Counted from the stretch's first letter, positions 53,651 through 63,054 are shown. The stretch is 64,000 bases of DNA from Candidatus Defluviilinea proxima (GCA_016721115.1 JADKIW010000001.1:1689501-1753500); one strand, 5' to 3'. Notes: generated by a model from the sequence alone, not told the origin. Numbers and translations: made by a program.

Positions 53651-54619
53651 ATGTCTAATCGTCCCCGATCTATATTTGGCCCATTACTTCTCATCGCCGC
53701 AGGAGTGATCTGGCTCCTTGTCAAATCTGGCAACATTCCTACCTCGAATCTTTGGGCGCTGACCCACATCTGGCCCTACGTTCTCATCGCGGCAGGCGTT
53801 GGCCTGATCCTGCGTTCTTATTGGAGATACGCGTCCGTGTTGATGGATGTTGTCATCATTGGCGGTGCATTGTATGCAGTTATGTCTGCCCCTCAACTTG
53901 GCTGGGACAACCCCTCCATGGTTACCATGTTCGATGACAGTAGTTTTTATGTTGGCGTAGGTAAACCTGGCTCTGGCAATGTGATCACAGAAACACGTGA
54001 GGCCAGTGGTTATACCTCCATCAAAGTGAACTATCCCGCGCGGGTTATTGTGATGCAAGGCCCGAAAGAGTCGATCAAGATCGAAGCTGAGGATAACCTG
54101 CTTCCGAATTTACAGACCCGCGTCCGTGGCGATACGCTTGATATTTTCTACAAAGTCAATGACGATGGGTATGTCAACCCTACTAAACCCGTCAAGATTA
54201 CGGTCGTTGTCAAAGAACTCAAGGATGTACATTTCGATAGCGCTGGCGCGCTTATCCTTGACGGTATCAAAACGGATAGCCTCGATGTTTCGGTCAGCGG
54301 CGCTGGTAACCTGGAAGTAAATGATCTTGATGCGAAGAAGTTCTCCGTTGACCTGAGCGGTGCAGGCAGTATGTCTGCCACTGGTGAAGCAGACGATTTT
54401 GATCTGAACATCAGCGGCTTTGGTAGTTTCAACGGTAAAGACTTACACAACAAGACCGCTCGTGTTAATCTTAGTGGCGCAGGCAGTGCCACCGTGTGGG
54501 TTGACGATACCCTCGACGCAACGATCTCGGGCGCTGGCTCAGTCAACTACTACGGCTCACCCGAAGTAACCAAGCAGGTCAGTGGCCTTGGTGGTGTTAG
54601 TAAATCTGGTGATAAGTAA
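53651..54619 (+). CDS. LiaF-like membrane protein with C-terminal GIN (DUF2807) domain
   Basis: 322 residues. Three hydrophobic segments (about 8-24, 39-56, 63-80) of the DUF5668/LiaF N-terminal type are followed by an extracytoplasmic right-handed beta-helix-like GIN domain (about 110-320) with repeated SGAG motifs (VSGAGNLEV, LSGAGSMSA, LSGAGSATV, ISGAGSVNY). GIN-domain proteins are often envelope-stress or adhesin-like proteins of unknown mechanism; LiaF restrains the LiaRS system. A LiaRS-like pair lies about 2 kb downstream on the other strand, supporting an envelope-sensing role by context. Confidence 0.8.
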   Translation: MSNRPRSIFGPLLLIAAGVIWLLVKSGNIPTSNLWALTHIWPYVLIAAGVGLILRSYWRYASVLMDVVIIGGALYAVMSAPQLGWDNPSMVTMFDDSSFYVGVGKPGSGNVITETREASGYTSIKVNYPARVIVMQGPKESIKIEAEDNLLPNLQTRVRGDTLDIFYKVNDDGYVNPTKPVKITVVVKELKDVHFDSAGALILDGIKTDSLDVSVSGAGNLEVNDLDAKKFSVDLSGAGSMSATGEADDFDLNISGFGSFNGKDLHNKTARVNLSGAGSATVWVDDTLDATISGAGSVNYYGSPEVTKQVSGLGGVSKSGDK

Positions 54620-54641
54620 ACGAACCTTTTACTCGAATGGC

Positions 54642-54675
54642 AAAAGACTCTTCCGTTGGTGGGGGAGTCTTTTGT
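54642..54675 (+). terminator. Terminator after the GIN-domain gene
   Basis: AAAAGACTC (54642-54650) pairs with GAGTCTTTT (54665-54673), followed by GTTGTT. It lies 22 bases after the stop and argues against a methyltransferase start at 54637. Confidence 0.75.
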
Positions 54676-54699
54676 TGTTACTCAATGGCAGGTCTTGAT

Positions 54700-55545
54700 A
54701 TGAATAAAATCATCTCGCAAGTGATGGAACTCCAGCAACAACCCACGCCTTTTACACCCGGCGATGCCTTGTTTTGGAATGATCCGCATATTTCAACTCA
54801 ATTATTGAAAGTGCATCTCGACCCAACTATGGACGCCGCCAGCCGTACCCCAACAACCATAGATCGCTCTGTAAAATGGCTGACAAAAATTCTTGGATTA
54901 CAACCCGGCGCCTCACTTCTGGACCTGGGCTGTGGTCCCGGTTTATATGCATCTCGCCTTGCTCAAGCCGGGTTCCACATCACAGGCGTGGATTATTCGC
55001 GCAACTCCATTGAATACGCTACCAAGTATGCAGAAGAAAATAACTTACAGGTTATCTATCGTTACCAAAATTACCTCGAACTGGAGGACGAAAATCTGTA
55101 CGATGCGATGTTCCTTATCTACGGGGATTTCTGCCCGCTTAACCCAAGTCAGCGCTCTACACTTTTGCGGAATGTTCATCGTGCTTTGAAGCCGAATGGC
55201 GCATTTGTATTGGACGTTTCCACGCGTGTGCATCGAAGGAAATATGGCAACAAGAACCGCTGGTATGCCTCCGAAAGCGGATTCTGGAAACCCGGTCCGC
55301 ACCTTGTGTTGGAAGAAGGCTTCGATTACCCCGAGCAATCCATTTGGCTTGACCAATATACCGTTATCGAAGCGGATGGAAAAGTATCCGTCTATCGCAA
55401 TTGGTTCCAGGATTACACCCCTGAGACGATCACCGCAGAATTGAAGCAAGGCGGCTTTTCTGTCGAAAGCCTGTGGGGCGATTTGACAGGCGACACCTAT
55501 ACCCCCGAAAGCGAATGGATCGGGCTTTTCGCGCGCAGAAATTAA
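54700..55545 (+). CDS. Class I SAM-dependent methyltransferase
   Basis: 281 residues from ATG 54700 (MNKIISQVMEL), with CAGGT as a weak RBS; a longer frame from 54637 would begin inside a terminator, and ATG 54685 is an alternative. Motif I LLDLGCGPG at about residue 74, GVDYSRNSIEYA as motif II, FLIYGDFCPL as the motif IV region and LKPNGAFVLDV as the post-motif strand define a Methyltransf_25/11-type fold. The substrate is unknown; similar stand-alone proteins methylate small molecules. A terminator follows, so it is monocistronic. Confidence 0.85.
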   Translation: MNKIISQVMELQQQPTPFTPGDALFWNDPHISTQLLKVHLDPTMDAASRTPTTIDRSVKWLTKILGLQPGASLLDLGCGPGLYASRLAQAGFHITGVDYSRNSIEYATKYAEENNLQVIYRYQNYLELEDENLYDAMFLIYGDFCPLNPSQRSTLLRNVHRALKPNGAFVLDVSTRVHRRKYGNKNRWYASESGFWKPGPHLVLEEGFDYPEQSIWLDQYTVIEADGKVSVYRNWFQDYTPETITAELKQGGFSVESLWGDLTGDTYTPESEWIGLFARRN

Positions 55546-55566
55546 AAAAACTAGCCACTTGGCCAG

Positions 55567-55602
55567 TTAAAAGACTCTCCTTGCGAAGGGTGAGTCTTTT
55601 AA
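55567..55602 (+). terminator. Terminator after the methyltransferase gene
   Basis: TTAAAAGACTC (55567-55577) pairs with GAGTCTTTTAA (55592-55602) around a 14-base loop, with A/T runs on both sides. Confidence 0.85.
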
Positions 55603-55724
55603 TATTTGGGAATAAGATAACCTAAAATCTGGGAGTGTAGCTCCATCCCGTTCAAAACCCCGCGAACAGCTTGCCTGGCAGGGTGTTTTTGTAGCTAGAT
55701 TGACTATTCGTTCGGAGGCAGTCC

Positions 55725-56306
55725 ATGGAAGTCGTTCGCTTGACGCTCGATGACATTATCCAAATGACCTTAGATGTTGGGGATGATTGGGCTGTTTCTC
55801 ATGCTGAACGATTGTTGAAACTGATCGAAGATATTGGTACGGGAATGGTTTATGATTTTTCGGTCATGGAATTAGCGGCATATATGCATGATTGGGGCGC
55901 ATTTCCCACTTATGCCCAAAAAGATGTGGAGCATGCCCTTCGTTCACGAACTGTTGTGGAGACGGAGATTCTTCCATGTTTAGAACTGACGTCGACACAA
56001 TCCCAAAATCTGCTTGAAGCTATTGAACTCCACGATTACCGCGACACACGTCCAACAAAATCAAATGAAGCTTTATTATTGCGCGAAGCAGACATGCTCG
56101 AATTCCTCGGCATGATGGGCTTGGCGCGCGAGTTTGCGCGCGGACCCAAAGATGTGGATGTTTGCTACAAACGCGTTTTATCGCGACGGGCTGATATTGA
56201 AGGCCGTTTCACTATTCCACGCGCACAGGAGATCGCTCGAGTCCGCTTGGAAAGAATGGAACAATGTTTGCACTGGTTGGAAGAAGAAAGTTTTGGAGTG
56301 TTGTAA
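55725..56306 (+). CDS. HD-domain phosphohydrolase-like protein
   Basis: 193 residues with RBS CGGAGG. The motif H26 (VSHAERL), the pair H55-D56 (AAYMHDWGAF), later ELHDYRDTRP and READMLEFLG, are metal ligands of the HD superfamily in the usual order. Such proteins hydrolyse nucleotides or phosphate esters. The nearest likeness is small YfbR/RelA-unrelated HD proteins of unknown substrate. It stands alone, convergent with the two-component pair downstream. Confidence 0.8.
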   Translation: MEVVRLTLDDIIQMTLDVGDDWAVSHAERLLKLIEDIGTGMVYDFSVMELAAYMHDWGAFPTYAQKDVEHALRSRTVVETEILPCLELTSTQSQNLLEAIELHDYRDTRPTKSNEALLLREADMLEFLGMMGLAREFARGPKDVDVCYKRVLSRRADIEGRFTIPRAQEIARVRLERMEQCLHWLEEESFGVL

Positions 56307-56401
56307 ACAAACAGGAGCGGTTTCAGCGGCCGTTCCTGTTCGTTTAATAGGTATCTGCTATTAGTGGGGGATGTGTACTGACCTTGAAGAACGCTTCGCT
56401 T

Positions 56402-57064
56402 CTAAGCCAAACCTGTTTCTGTATAATGATCTTTCAGCAATCCCTTTTGCGAAGCGACCGCGATCGCGGCGGCGCGTGAATCAACCCCCAACTTGTTATA
56501 AATACTTGCGAGATGTGCTTTGACCGTCCGCTCGGAGATGCCGAGTTGAATAGCAACCTCTTTGCTTCGTTCACCTTGTGCTACCGCATTCAGCACTTCG
56601 AGTTCACGGTCAGTCAGGTTGATGAGCTCAATGGATTCGATCTTTGCTACACTCTTTTGTGAAAGCACCCGCGCCATGATCTCAGGCTTGAGCAACGTCT
56701 CACCGCGTGCGGCGGCGCGGATGGTGTTGAACAATGTGTTGCGGTCAGTATCTTTTAATAAGTAGCCATGTGCGCCTGCCTGCAATCCGCGCAACATGAG
56801 TTCATCTTCATTGAAAGTAGTCAGAATAACAACAGCGATGTTCGGTTGTTCGACGTGCAGTTTTTCAATGGCGGTCAAGCCGTCCATGTTGGGCATGCGC
56901 AAATCCATGAGCACCACATCGGGTTTGAGTTTTTTGCAGAGGCTCAATGCTTCGGCGCCATCAGATGCTTCACCGATTAACTCAAAATCACTTTCGGTTT
57001 CGAGAATCAAACGCAATCCCTGACGGATGATGAGGTGATCGTCTGCGATGAGAATCTTTATCAT
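56402..57064 (-). CDS. NarL/LiaR-type response regulator
   Basis: 220 residues: receiver with LIADDH, acceptor D54 (VVLMDLRMPNMDG) and KDTDRN, then a LuxR-type helix-turn-helix (about 150-205, LTDRELEVLNAVAQGERSKEVA, ISERTVKAHLASIYNKLGV). The start overlaps the kinase stop by 4 bases. By architecture and context (ABC-2 exporter diverging, GIN/LiaF-like protein nearby) it resembles LiaR/DesR regulators of envelope stress or drug export. Confidence 0.93.
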   Translation of the reverse strand: MIKILIADDHLIIRQGLRLILETESDFELIGEASDGAEALSLCKKLKPDVVLMDLRMPNMDGLTAIEKLHVEQPNIAVVILTTFNEDELMLRGLQAGAHGYLLKDTDRNTLFNTIRAAARGETLLKPEIMARVLSQKSVAKIESIELINLTDRELEVLNAVAQGERSKEVAIQLGISERTVKAHLASIYNKLGVDSRAAAIAVASQKGLLKDHYTETGLA

Positions 57065-58251
57065 AGGGGTATATCAATTCTAATCGTTGTCCCCTTGCCG
57101 TTTTCACTTTGGATTTCGACATCTCCATTCACCAGGCGGACCCGTTCTTTGATTCCAAGAATCCCATAGTGACCTGATGGGATGGAAGACGCGTCGAAAC
57201 CCTGACCATCATCCTGAATCGTGATCGAGACGCCTTTGTCTTTCATCCTAACATTTACTGTTACGTTTCGTGCTTTGGCATGATTGGCAACATTGGTAAG
57301 GGACTCAGTCAAAGCGCGGATCAAAGTCTCAGTAATGGTAGCAGGCATGGGCGGGATTGGATCCGAATGGAAAAGGATGGGGATGCCAGTGGCGGTTGTG
57401 AAGCGGTCAATTTCAAGGCGGAGAGCAGAGTCCAGATCATCCAAAGAAGGTTGACGAAGATCATCAATGGCACGACGTGCCTCGGCGAGGGTGGAACGGG
57501 CTTGCACCATGGCATTCCCGATAATGGACTGTGCCTTATCGTTGTTGTTGCTGGTGAGATAGGCATCGGTGGCTTCGAGTTGGAGGATAAGACCCGCAAG
57601 GCCTTGCGAGAGGGTATCGTGCAATTCGCGCGCCATGCGTTGACGTTCAGTCGCGATGGTGAGGTCCTCAACACGGGCGGCGTATTCGGTCAGTTGGCGG
57701 TTGGCGGATTCGAGTTCATCAGCGAGGGCTTGTGCCCGTTCGCGTGCTTCGGTTTGGCGCAGATAGAGCGTGACGTATAAACTGATGAAAATGATGACGG
57801 GGATAACGGTGGCAAGCCAATAAATGGCGTTTTCGAGATTTGTAAATAAGACCAGATTAACAAGGGAGAGGGAAAGAAAATAAAGTGTGGAGAGAGCGCT
57901 CCATCGGCTGATGCCGAGAAAGCCGATGGACTCGCCGATGAGCGCCATGTACAGCGAGAAGACCATGCCTGTGTTGTGGGACATGTCTGTAATGAATAAG
58001 GCAAGCAACCCTTGAACGATGATATACAGAGCTTTACGTTTTGGGACTTTGATAATGGAGACGACCATCCAATGGAGCACGATGTGGATGACCATCAGAA
58101 TCGTGAATTGCGCTCCGTACCAGAATTGATGCAAGGCTGGGTTGTTCGAGAAAGACACAAAGTACATGCCAGCCAGAATGAAGGTCATGAACAAAAAGAA
58201 GATGCGGTAGTCGTGCTCGACTTTACTTGAGGTTTCTTTTAGGGTTTTCAT
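57061..58251 (-). CDS. LiaS/DesK-like sensor histidine kinase
   Basis: 396 residues. Five or six hydrophobic segments fill residues about 15-165, with little extracytoplasmic sequence, as in intramembrane-sensing kinases. A coiled coil (about 165-205) leads to HisKA_3 with RQRMARELHDTLSQGLAG (the His is the phospho-acceptor) and HATPase_c (ESLTNVANHAKA, DDGQGFD, GILGIKERV). It is co-transcribed with its regulator and diverges from the ABC-2 exporter operon, the likely target. Confidence 0.92.
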   Translation of the reverse strand: MKTLKETSSKVEHDYRIFFLFMTFILAGMYFVSFSNNPALHQFWYGAQFTILMVIHIVLHWMVVSIIKVPKRKALYIIVQGLLALFITDMSHNTGMVFSLYMALIGESIGFLGISRWSALSTLYFLSLSLVNLVLFTNLENAIYWLATVIPVIIFISLYVTLYLRQTEARERAQALADELESANRQLTEYAARVEDLTIATERQRMARELHDTLSQGLAGLILQLEATDAYLTSNNNDKAQSIIGNAMVQARSTLAEARRAIDDLRQPSLDDLDSALRLEIDRFTTATGIPILFHSDPIPPMPATITETLIRALTESLTNVANHAKARNVTVNVRMKDKGVSITIQDDGQGFDASSIPSGHYGILGIKERVRLVNGDVEIQSENGKGTTIRIDIPL

Positions 58252-58298
58252 GGCAATGGGATTGTATCGCAGTTGGGGTTTTATGCCATTGTGCGAGT

Positions 58299-58324
58299 GT
58301 ACATTGTACGAAGGTACAGTGTAC
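58299..58324. promoter_or_regulatory. Pair of 11-bp palindromes, candidate regulator sites
   Basis: GTACATTGTAC (58299-58309) and GTACAGTGTAC (58314-58324) are both GTACANTGTAC palindromes, spaced 15 bases centre to centre, in the 224-base gap between the divergent kinase and exporter operons. Two dimers could bind side by side. The adjacent NarL-type regulator is the first candidate. Confidence 0.6.
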
Positions 58325-58475
58325 GTTTTCCCGAAGGCTCAATTGTGACACAATGGAACGGCCCGTATACTGATGCAAGCTCAAATGCTATCCACTTGGA
58401 CAGGTTGAAACTAAACCAATGGAAGATGCTCATTCAAAATACCAGTTCTATACTGAGGTCAATCAAGGAGAATTT

Positions 58476-59411
58476 ATGAACGCAATCGAAGTCAATCATC
58501 TGAAAAAATCGTTTGGTGATTTTCAAGCCGTGCAGGATGCAAGTTTCAAAGCGGACTCTGGCGAAGTGTTGAGCCTGCTGGGTCCGAACGGGGCAGGGAA
58601 ATCCACCACGATCTCCATGCTCTCGGGCCTGCTCGCTCCGACTGGTGGCGACGCAACTATTATGGGACATTCGGTCACGAAAGAGCCAGCCGAGGCCAAG
58701 GCAAGTCTTGGTGTGGTGCCACAGGATATTGCTTTGTATCCCGATCTTTCGGCACGTGAGAATCTAGTCTTTTGGGGAAAGATGTATGGCTTGCGCGGTG
58801 GCGCGCTAAAGACCCGCGTGGATGAAGTGCTGGAGATCATCGGGTTGGCTGACAGGCAGAAGGATCACGTTGGCAAGTTCTCGGGCGGCATGAAGCGACG
58901 TGTCAACATCGGTGCGGCGTTGTTGCATAAGCCCGATGTCATCATCATGGATGAGCCGACTGTGGGTATCGATCCGCAGAGCCGCCGTCATATTTTGGAT
59001 AATGTCAAAGAATTGAATCAGCAAGGCATGACAGTGCTATACACCACACATTACATGGAAGAAGCCGCCGAACTTTCACGCCACATTGCCATCATGGATA
59101 AGGGCAAGGTCATTGCCTATGGCACGCATGATGAGTTGATCAAAATGGTTGGCGAACAGACACGCATCGACGTGACTCTTAATACGGAAGGCGAGAAGGT
59201 ACTCGATGTTTGGCGTGCGACCGAAGGCGTTTCGAAGATCGATGCGCTCGATGGTAAGGTCACGGCTCTCGTTGATGACTCGAATCGTGTATTGCCTCGT
59301 CTGTTCGATGCCGCGTCCAAAGTGAATGTACGCATCACGTCCGTGGATATTCAGGAGCCGAATCTTGAAACCGTGTTCCTGCATCTTACGGGTCGTGCAT
59401 TGAGGGATTAA
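58476..59411 (+). CDS. ABC-2 type exporter ATPase
   Basis: Start ATG 58476 (MNAIEVNHLKKSF) has AAGGAGAA upstream; the longer frame from 58419 lacks support. 311 residues with Walker A GPNGAGKST, Q-loop VVPQDIALYPDL, signature KFSGGMKRRV, Walker B VIIMDEPTVG and switch His in YTTHYMEEA, plus a C-terminal domain of the DrrA/CcmA kind. Works with the two ABC-2 permeases that follow to export lipids, drugs or antimicrobial peptides. Probably controlled by the divergent two-component pair. Confidence 0.94.
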   Translation: MNAIEVNHLKKSFGDFQAVQDASFKADSGEVLSLLGPNGAGKSTTISMLSGLLAPTGGDATIMGHSVTKEPAEAKASLGVVPQDIALYPDLSARENLVFWGKMYGLRGGALKTRVDEVLEIIGLADRQKDHVGKFSGGMKRRVNIGAALLHKPDVIIMDEPTVGIDPQSRRHILDNVKELNQQGMTVLYTTHYMEEAAELSRHIAIMDKGKVIAYGTHDELIKMVGEQTRIDVTLNTEGEKVLDVWRATEGVSKIDALDGKVTALVDDSNRVLPRLFDAASKVNVRITSVDIQEPNLETVFLHLTGRALRD

Positions 59412-59412
59412 T

Positions 59413-60696
59413 ATGAAAATTCTCGATATCGCTTTCAAAGATTTGACCCGTTCCTTCCGCAGTGTATTTGCTATTGGGATGATGGTCATCGCGCCACTGA
59501 TGTTGACGGGTTTGATCTACTTCGCTTTTGGTGGTGGCGGTTCAAGCGACAGCCCGAGCATGCCCATCATTAAAGTGGGCTTTGTCAATCTGGATGCTTT
59601 ACCTGCCGATGCTCCCATTGAGGCGCCGCTTGGTGATAATGTCCGTTCGATGTTTTTTGATGACAGTGTCAAGTCATGGATCACAGCCGCAGATTACACA
59701 GACGAATCCTCCGCGCGCACTGCGTTGGATAAGCAAGAGATCGGTGTGGCAGTCATTGTTCCGCAAAACTTCACGGAACGTTTCCTCAGCGGAGACAAGG
59801 ATGTGCAGGTGTTGGTCGTGAGCGACCCGACCTTATCCATTGGTCCAGCCGTGGTGCAGAACATGGTTACCATGATGTTGGATGGAGTGGACGGAGGCGG
59901 GATCGCATTACAAACTTTCCAGGAACGTCAGAAGGCAAACGGCATCACCACTGATCCTGCGCAAATCCCAGCATGGGTCGAGCGCTTCGGCAATTGGTAC
60001 GCTGATTTCCAACGAAATCTCTTTCATCATCCTGAGAAGGCGGCTTTTGTGATCGTTGCTCCAGCCGCAGGTGAAACGGAAACTACCAATCCCATCCAAA
60101 AAGTAATGGGTGTGACGATGGCCGGGCAGATGATCTTCTTTGCCTTCTTTACAGGTGCCTATTCGATGATGTCCATTTTGCGTGAAGATGAAGAAGGGAC
60201 ATTGGCTCGCTTGTTCACCACACCAACGGACCGTACGTCCATTCTCATTGGTAAGTTTTTAGCAGTGTTCTTCACTGTCATCTTGCAAGGGTTGGTGTTG
60301 ATGGTCGCTGGTCATTATGCTTTTGGCATCAATTGGGGTGAACCTGTTGGGGTAGCGCTGGCGTTGACGGGTCAGGTTGTAGCCGCAACGGGACTTGGTG
60401 TGTTGTTGATTTCTTTCGTAAAGAACTCGCAACAGGGAGGACCTGTTCTAGGTGGCGGGCTCACAACGTTGGGTATGCTCGGTGGTTTATTTACCGCAAA
60501 TGTCCCAGGTGCCATGCCTGCGGCAATGAATGTGATCGCCAATTTTATTCCGCAAGGCTGGGTGTTGAAATCCTGGCGCATGGTCATGGATGGTCAATCC
60601 GCTGGTGAGTTGCTCGGACCGTTCGTGGTGATGGTTGGGATGGGTGCGGTGATGTTCGTCATCGGTGCGATGATGTTTAGGAGACGCTTCGCTTAG
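59413..60696 (+). CDS. ABC-2 exporter permease 1
   Basis: 427 residues, starting one base after the ATPase. One N-terminal membrane segment (about 18-40), a large extracytoplasmic domain of about 190 residues and five or six C-terminal segments (about 230-425) give the standard ABC2_membrane_3 layout. The SILREDEEGTLARLFTTPTDR loop is the conserved cytoplasmic coupling motif. Pairs with permease 2. Confidence 0.92.
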   Translation: MKILDIAFKDLTRSFRSVFAIGMMVIAPLMLTGLIYFAFGGGGSSDSPSMPIIKVGFVNLDALPADAPIEAPLGDNVRSMFFDDSVKSWITAADYTDESSARTALDKQEIGVAVIVPQNFTERFLSGDKDVQVLVVSDPTLSIGPAVVQNMVTMMLDGVDGGGIALQTFQERQKANGITTDPAQIPAWVERFGNWYADFQRNLFHHPEKAAFVIVAPAAGETETTNPIQKVMGVTMAGQMIFFAFFTGAYSMMSILREDEEGTLARLFTTPTDRTSILIGKFLAVFFTVILQGLVLMVAGHYAFGINWGEPVGVALALTGQVVAATGLGVLLISFVKNSQQGGPVLGGGLTTLGMLGGLFTANVPGAMPAAMNVIANFIPQGWVLKSWRMVMDGQSAGELLGPFVVMVGMGAVMFVIGAMMFRRRFA

Positions 60697-60720
60697 ACAA
60701 TGGACGATTGACCATTGTCT
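60695..60720 (+). other. Small hairpin between the two permease genes
   Basis: AGACAATGG (60695-60703) pairs with CCATTGTCT (60712-60720). No T run follows; it may tune expression of permease 2. Confidence 0.5.
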
Positions 60721-60753
60721 GCGGTCTTTGGTCCACCGTCAGGAGAAATTATT

Positions 60754-61959
60754 ATGAGAATACTCGATCTTGCCCTCAAAGATTTATCCCAGATGTTTCG
60801 TGACAAACGGTCATTGTTGTTTCTTGTTGCGATGCCGATCGCGTTCACGTTCTTTATGGGATTTGCATATAGGAACGCAGGTGGCGACCCGAATGCGGAC
60901 ACTCGAATCCCGTTGGCGGTGGTTAACCCCGAACCAGATGCTGTTTTGAACAAGGCGCTTGTTGAACGGCTTGAGACTTCCACTTCAATTCGTGCAGAAA
61001 GCATGAATGAAGAAGATGCGATGAACGCCTTTTATAAAGGCGATATGGCTGGGGTGTTGAAAATCCCTGTTGGGTTCAGCGAGCAAGCCTCGGCGGGGAA
61101 AGATGCGCAGATACAATTGATTGCAGATGCAAACTCCGCAGATGGACAATCGCTGTATCAATTGTTACGAGTCCCAATATCCCAACTGATGGGCGCGGTG
61201 GAAGTCAGTCGCGAGAGTGTCGATGTGGTCAATGCGTCGGATCCATCGGCTGAACAAAGCGCAGCATTCGAGCTGGCATGGAGCAAATGGACGGAATCGT
61301 CGAAGGTTTCGTTAGTGAAGGTGGAACAGGAAGTCGCTAAATCATCCGATTGGACGGGTGGCAATCCGTATAATCAATCGTCGCCTGGAATTTTGGTGCA
61401 GTTTGCGATCTTCGGTTTAGTCACCTCGGGGCAGATCCTCGTCCAGGAGAAAAAGACTCGCACATTGCAACGTTTGATCACGACCGCGATGAAGCCGTGG
61501 GAGATCGTGATGGGGCATATGTTGGCGATGTTCACGGTCACCTTCTTGCAGACCATGATGTTAGTGCTGTTTGGTCAGTGGGTGTTGAAGGTTGATTATT
61601 TGCGTGAGCCATTGGGTGTGTTATTGATAGCAGTGACGTTGGGATTGTGGATCGCCTCGATGGGATTGTTGATCGGCGTGACCGCAAAGGAAGAACAAAA
61701 TGTGATCCTATATGCGATGATCGCCATGTTCCTGTTCTCTGCATTGGGTGGCACATGGTTCCCGCTGGATGTAACTGGTGGTGCATTCGCAACGATCGGT
61801 AGGGCGATGCCTTCCGCCTGGGCAATGAATGGCTTGCAAAACATTTTGATCCGTGGACTGGGGTTGGAATCGGTGTGGACGGCGGTTGGGATGTTGCTTG
61901 CCTATGCGGTCTTTTTCTTCTTGCTGGCAGTTTGGCGATTTAGGAAGATCGAAATATAA
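60754..61959 (+). CDS. ABC-2 exporter permease 2
   Basis: ATG 60754 (MRILDLALKDLSQMF) with CAGGAGAA upstream is preferred over a TTG at 60715. 401 residues with the same layout as permease 1: one membrane segment, an extracytoplasmic domain of about 170 residues, then about five segments. The coupling loop reads QEKKTRTLQRLITTAMKPWE. It has diverged far from permease 1, so the two probably form a heterodimer. Confidence 0.92.
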   Translation: MRILDLALKDLSQMFRDKRSLLFLVAMPIAFTFFMGFAYRNAGGDPNADTRIPLAVVNPEPDAVLNKALVERLETSTSIRAESMNEEDAMNAFYKGDMAGVLKIPVGFSEQASAGKDAQIQLIADANSADGQSLYQLLRVPISQLMGAVEVSRESVDVVNASDPSAEQSAAFELAWSKWTESSKVSLVKVEQEVAKSSDWTGGNPYNQSSPGILVQFAIFGLVTSGQILVQEKKTRTLQRLITTAMKPWEIVMGHMLAMFTVTFLQTMMLVLFGQWVLKVDYLREPLGVLLIAVTLGLWIASMGLLIGVTAKEEQNVILYAMIAMFLFSALGGTWFPLDVTGGAFATIGRAMPSAWAMNGLQNILIRGLGLESVWTAVGMLLAYAVFFFLLAVWRFRKIEI

Positions 61960-61978
61960 GCGATTGAAGAGAACCTGG

Positions 61979-62004
61979 TTCCCCTATCCACTCGGATAGG
62001 GGAA
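61979..62004. other. Hairpin after permease 2
   Basis: TTCCCCTATCC (61979-61989) pairs perfectly with GGATAGGGGAA (61994-62004) around four bases. Only a short A run follows on this strand, so termination is likely but not certain. Confidence 0.6.
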
Positions 62005-62077
62005 AACCATACTTCTGCATGATGTATAGTGCTTTTGGCTGTATATACTGTTGATAGAGACCAAAAGGAGGTTTCTT

Positions 62078-63028
62078 ATGAACATGAAAAAGTCGAATAT
62101 CTTTTGGGGGTTGTTGCTGATCGTGGGCGGTGGGTTCGCATTGGCGCAACAGCTTGGATATATTAAAAACCTATCGCCTCAAGTAGGCATGTATGCCTTT
62201 GCTGTGATCGCCGTGATCGCCTTGGTGATGTATGCCCTGAGCAATTGGAGGGAATGGGGCTGGCTCTTCCCTGCAGGTGTGTTTGGCGGGTTGGCTGTGA
62301 CCGCTGCGCTGGCGATCAATAAATTTGACAATCCAGCGGTTGGCTCACCATTATTCTTTGGGCTTCTCATTCCATTTGTTGCCGCATACCTCACAGACCG
62401 CGCTCGCAACTGGTGGGCGTTGATCCCTGGCGCTGTAATGTTGTTCCTGGCGCTGACCACGTTGTTGGTGGAGAATGTCGGCGGAGAATGGGTGGGTTCC
62501 CTGTTCCTGTTCCTGATTGCACTCAGTTTCTTTGTGGTGTATCTGAATAACCGCACACGCACCTGGGCTTTGCTGGTTGCCTACATTATGTTTGTATTGA
62601 GCATTGCTCCTGCCATGGCATCGGGTGGAGAATTGGCAGCCTACTATGGCGCGATCTTCCTTTTGGCTGTAGCATTGCCTTTTTTCATTGTCTACTTCCG
62701 ATCCATAAAAAACTGGTGGGCGATCATACCTGCTGGTGTAATGACAACCCTTGCTGTCATCACAGGGGCGGCCATCGCGGGGTGGATAAAGAATGAAGAC
62801 CAAGGTGGATATGTCACTGCCGTATTGCTGGGCGGATTTGCCGCAACGTTCGCTGTCGTCTGGCTGCGTCATGCCATGCCGTGGGCGAAGATCGTGACGA
62901 TCGTTCTCGCTGTGCTGGCAGTTGGTTCTGTCTTGTTCGCTTCATACACCGAAGTCTTCTGGCCGTTGGCGATCATTTTGGTGGGAGCCTATCTGCTCTT
63001 CACAGCACTGAGACCGAAAGCAGTCTGA
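62078..63028 (+). CDS. Multi-spanning membrane protein, DUF5668-like start
   Basis: ATG 62078 (MNMKKSNIFWG) is preferred because AGGAGG lies 7 bases upstream; the longer frame from 62051 runs through that RBS. 316 residues with about nine or ten hydrophobic segments arranged as repeats, several ending in a RxxxNWWALIPG or RSIKNWWAIIPAG-like turn, so the protein may have arisen by internal duplication. The opening IFWGLLLIVGGGFALAQQLG is DUF5668-like. Function unknown; it follows an exporter and resembles other envelope proteins in this region. Confidence 0.75.
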   Translation: MNMKKSNIFWGLLLIVGGGFALAQQLGYIKNLSPQVGMYAFAVIAVIALVMYALSNWREWGWLFPAGVFGGLAVTAALAINKFDNPAVGSPLFFGLLIPFVAAYLTDRARNWWALIPGAVMLFLALTTLLVENVGGEWVGSLFLFLIALSFFVVYLNNRTRTWALLVAYIMFVLSIAPAMASGGELAAYYGAIFLLAVALPFFIVYFRSIKNWWAIIPAGVMTTLAVITGAAIAGWIKNEDQGGYVTAVLLGGFAATFAVVWLRHAMPWAKIVTIVLAVLAVGSVLFASYTEVFWPLAIILVGAYLLFTALRPKAV

Positions 63029-63054
63029 CCGGTGATCTGATAACCAATACACTC

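Noticed and set aside
54637..54699. Longer N-terminus for the methyltransferase
   Set aside because: The segment coincides with a terminator hairpin and reads as low-quality protein (SSVGGGVFCCYS).
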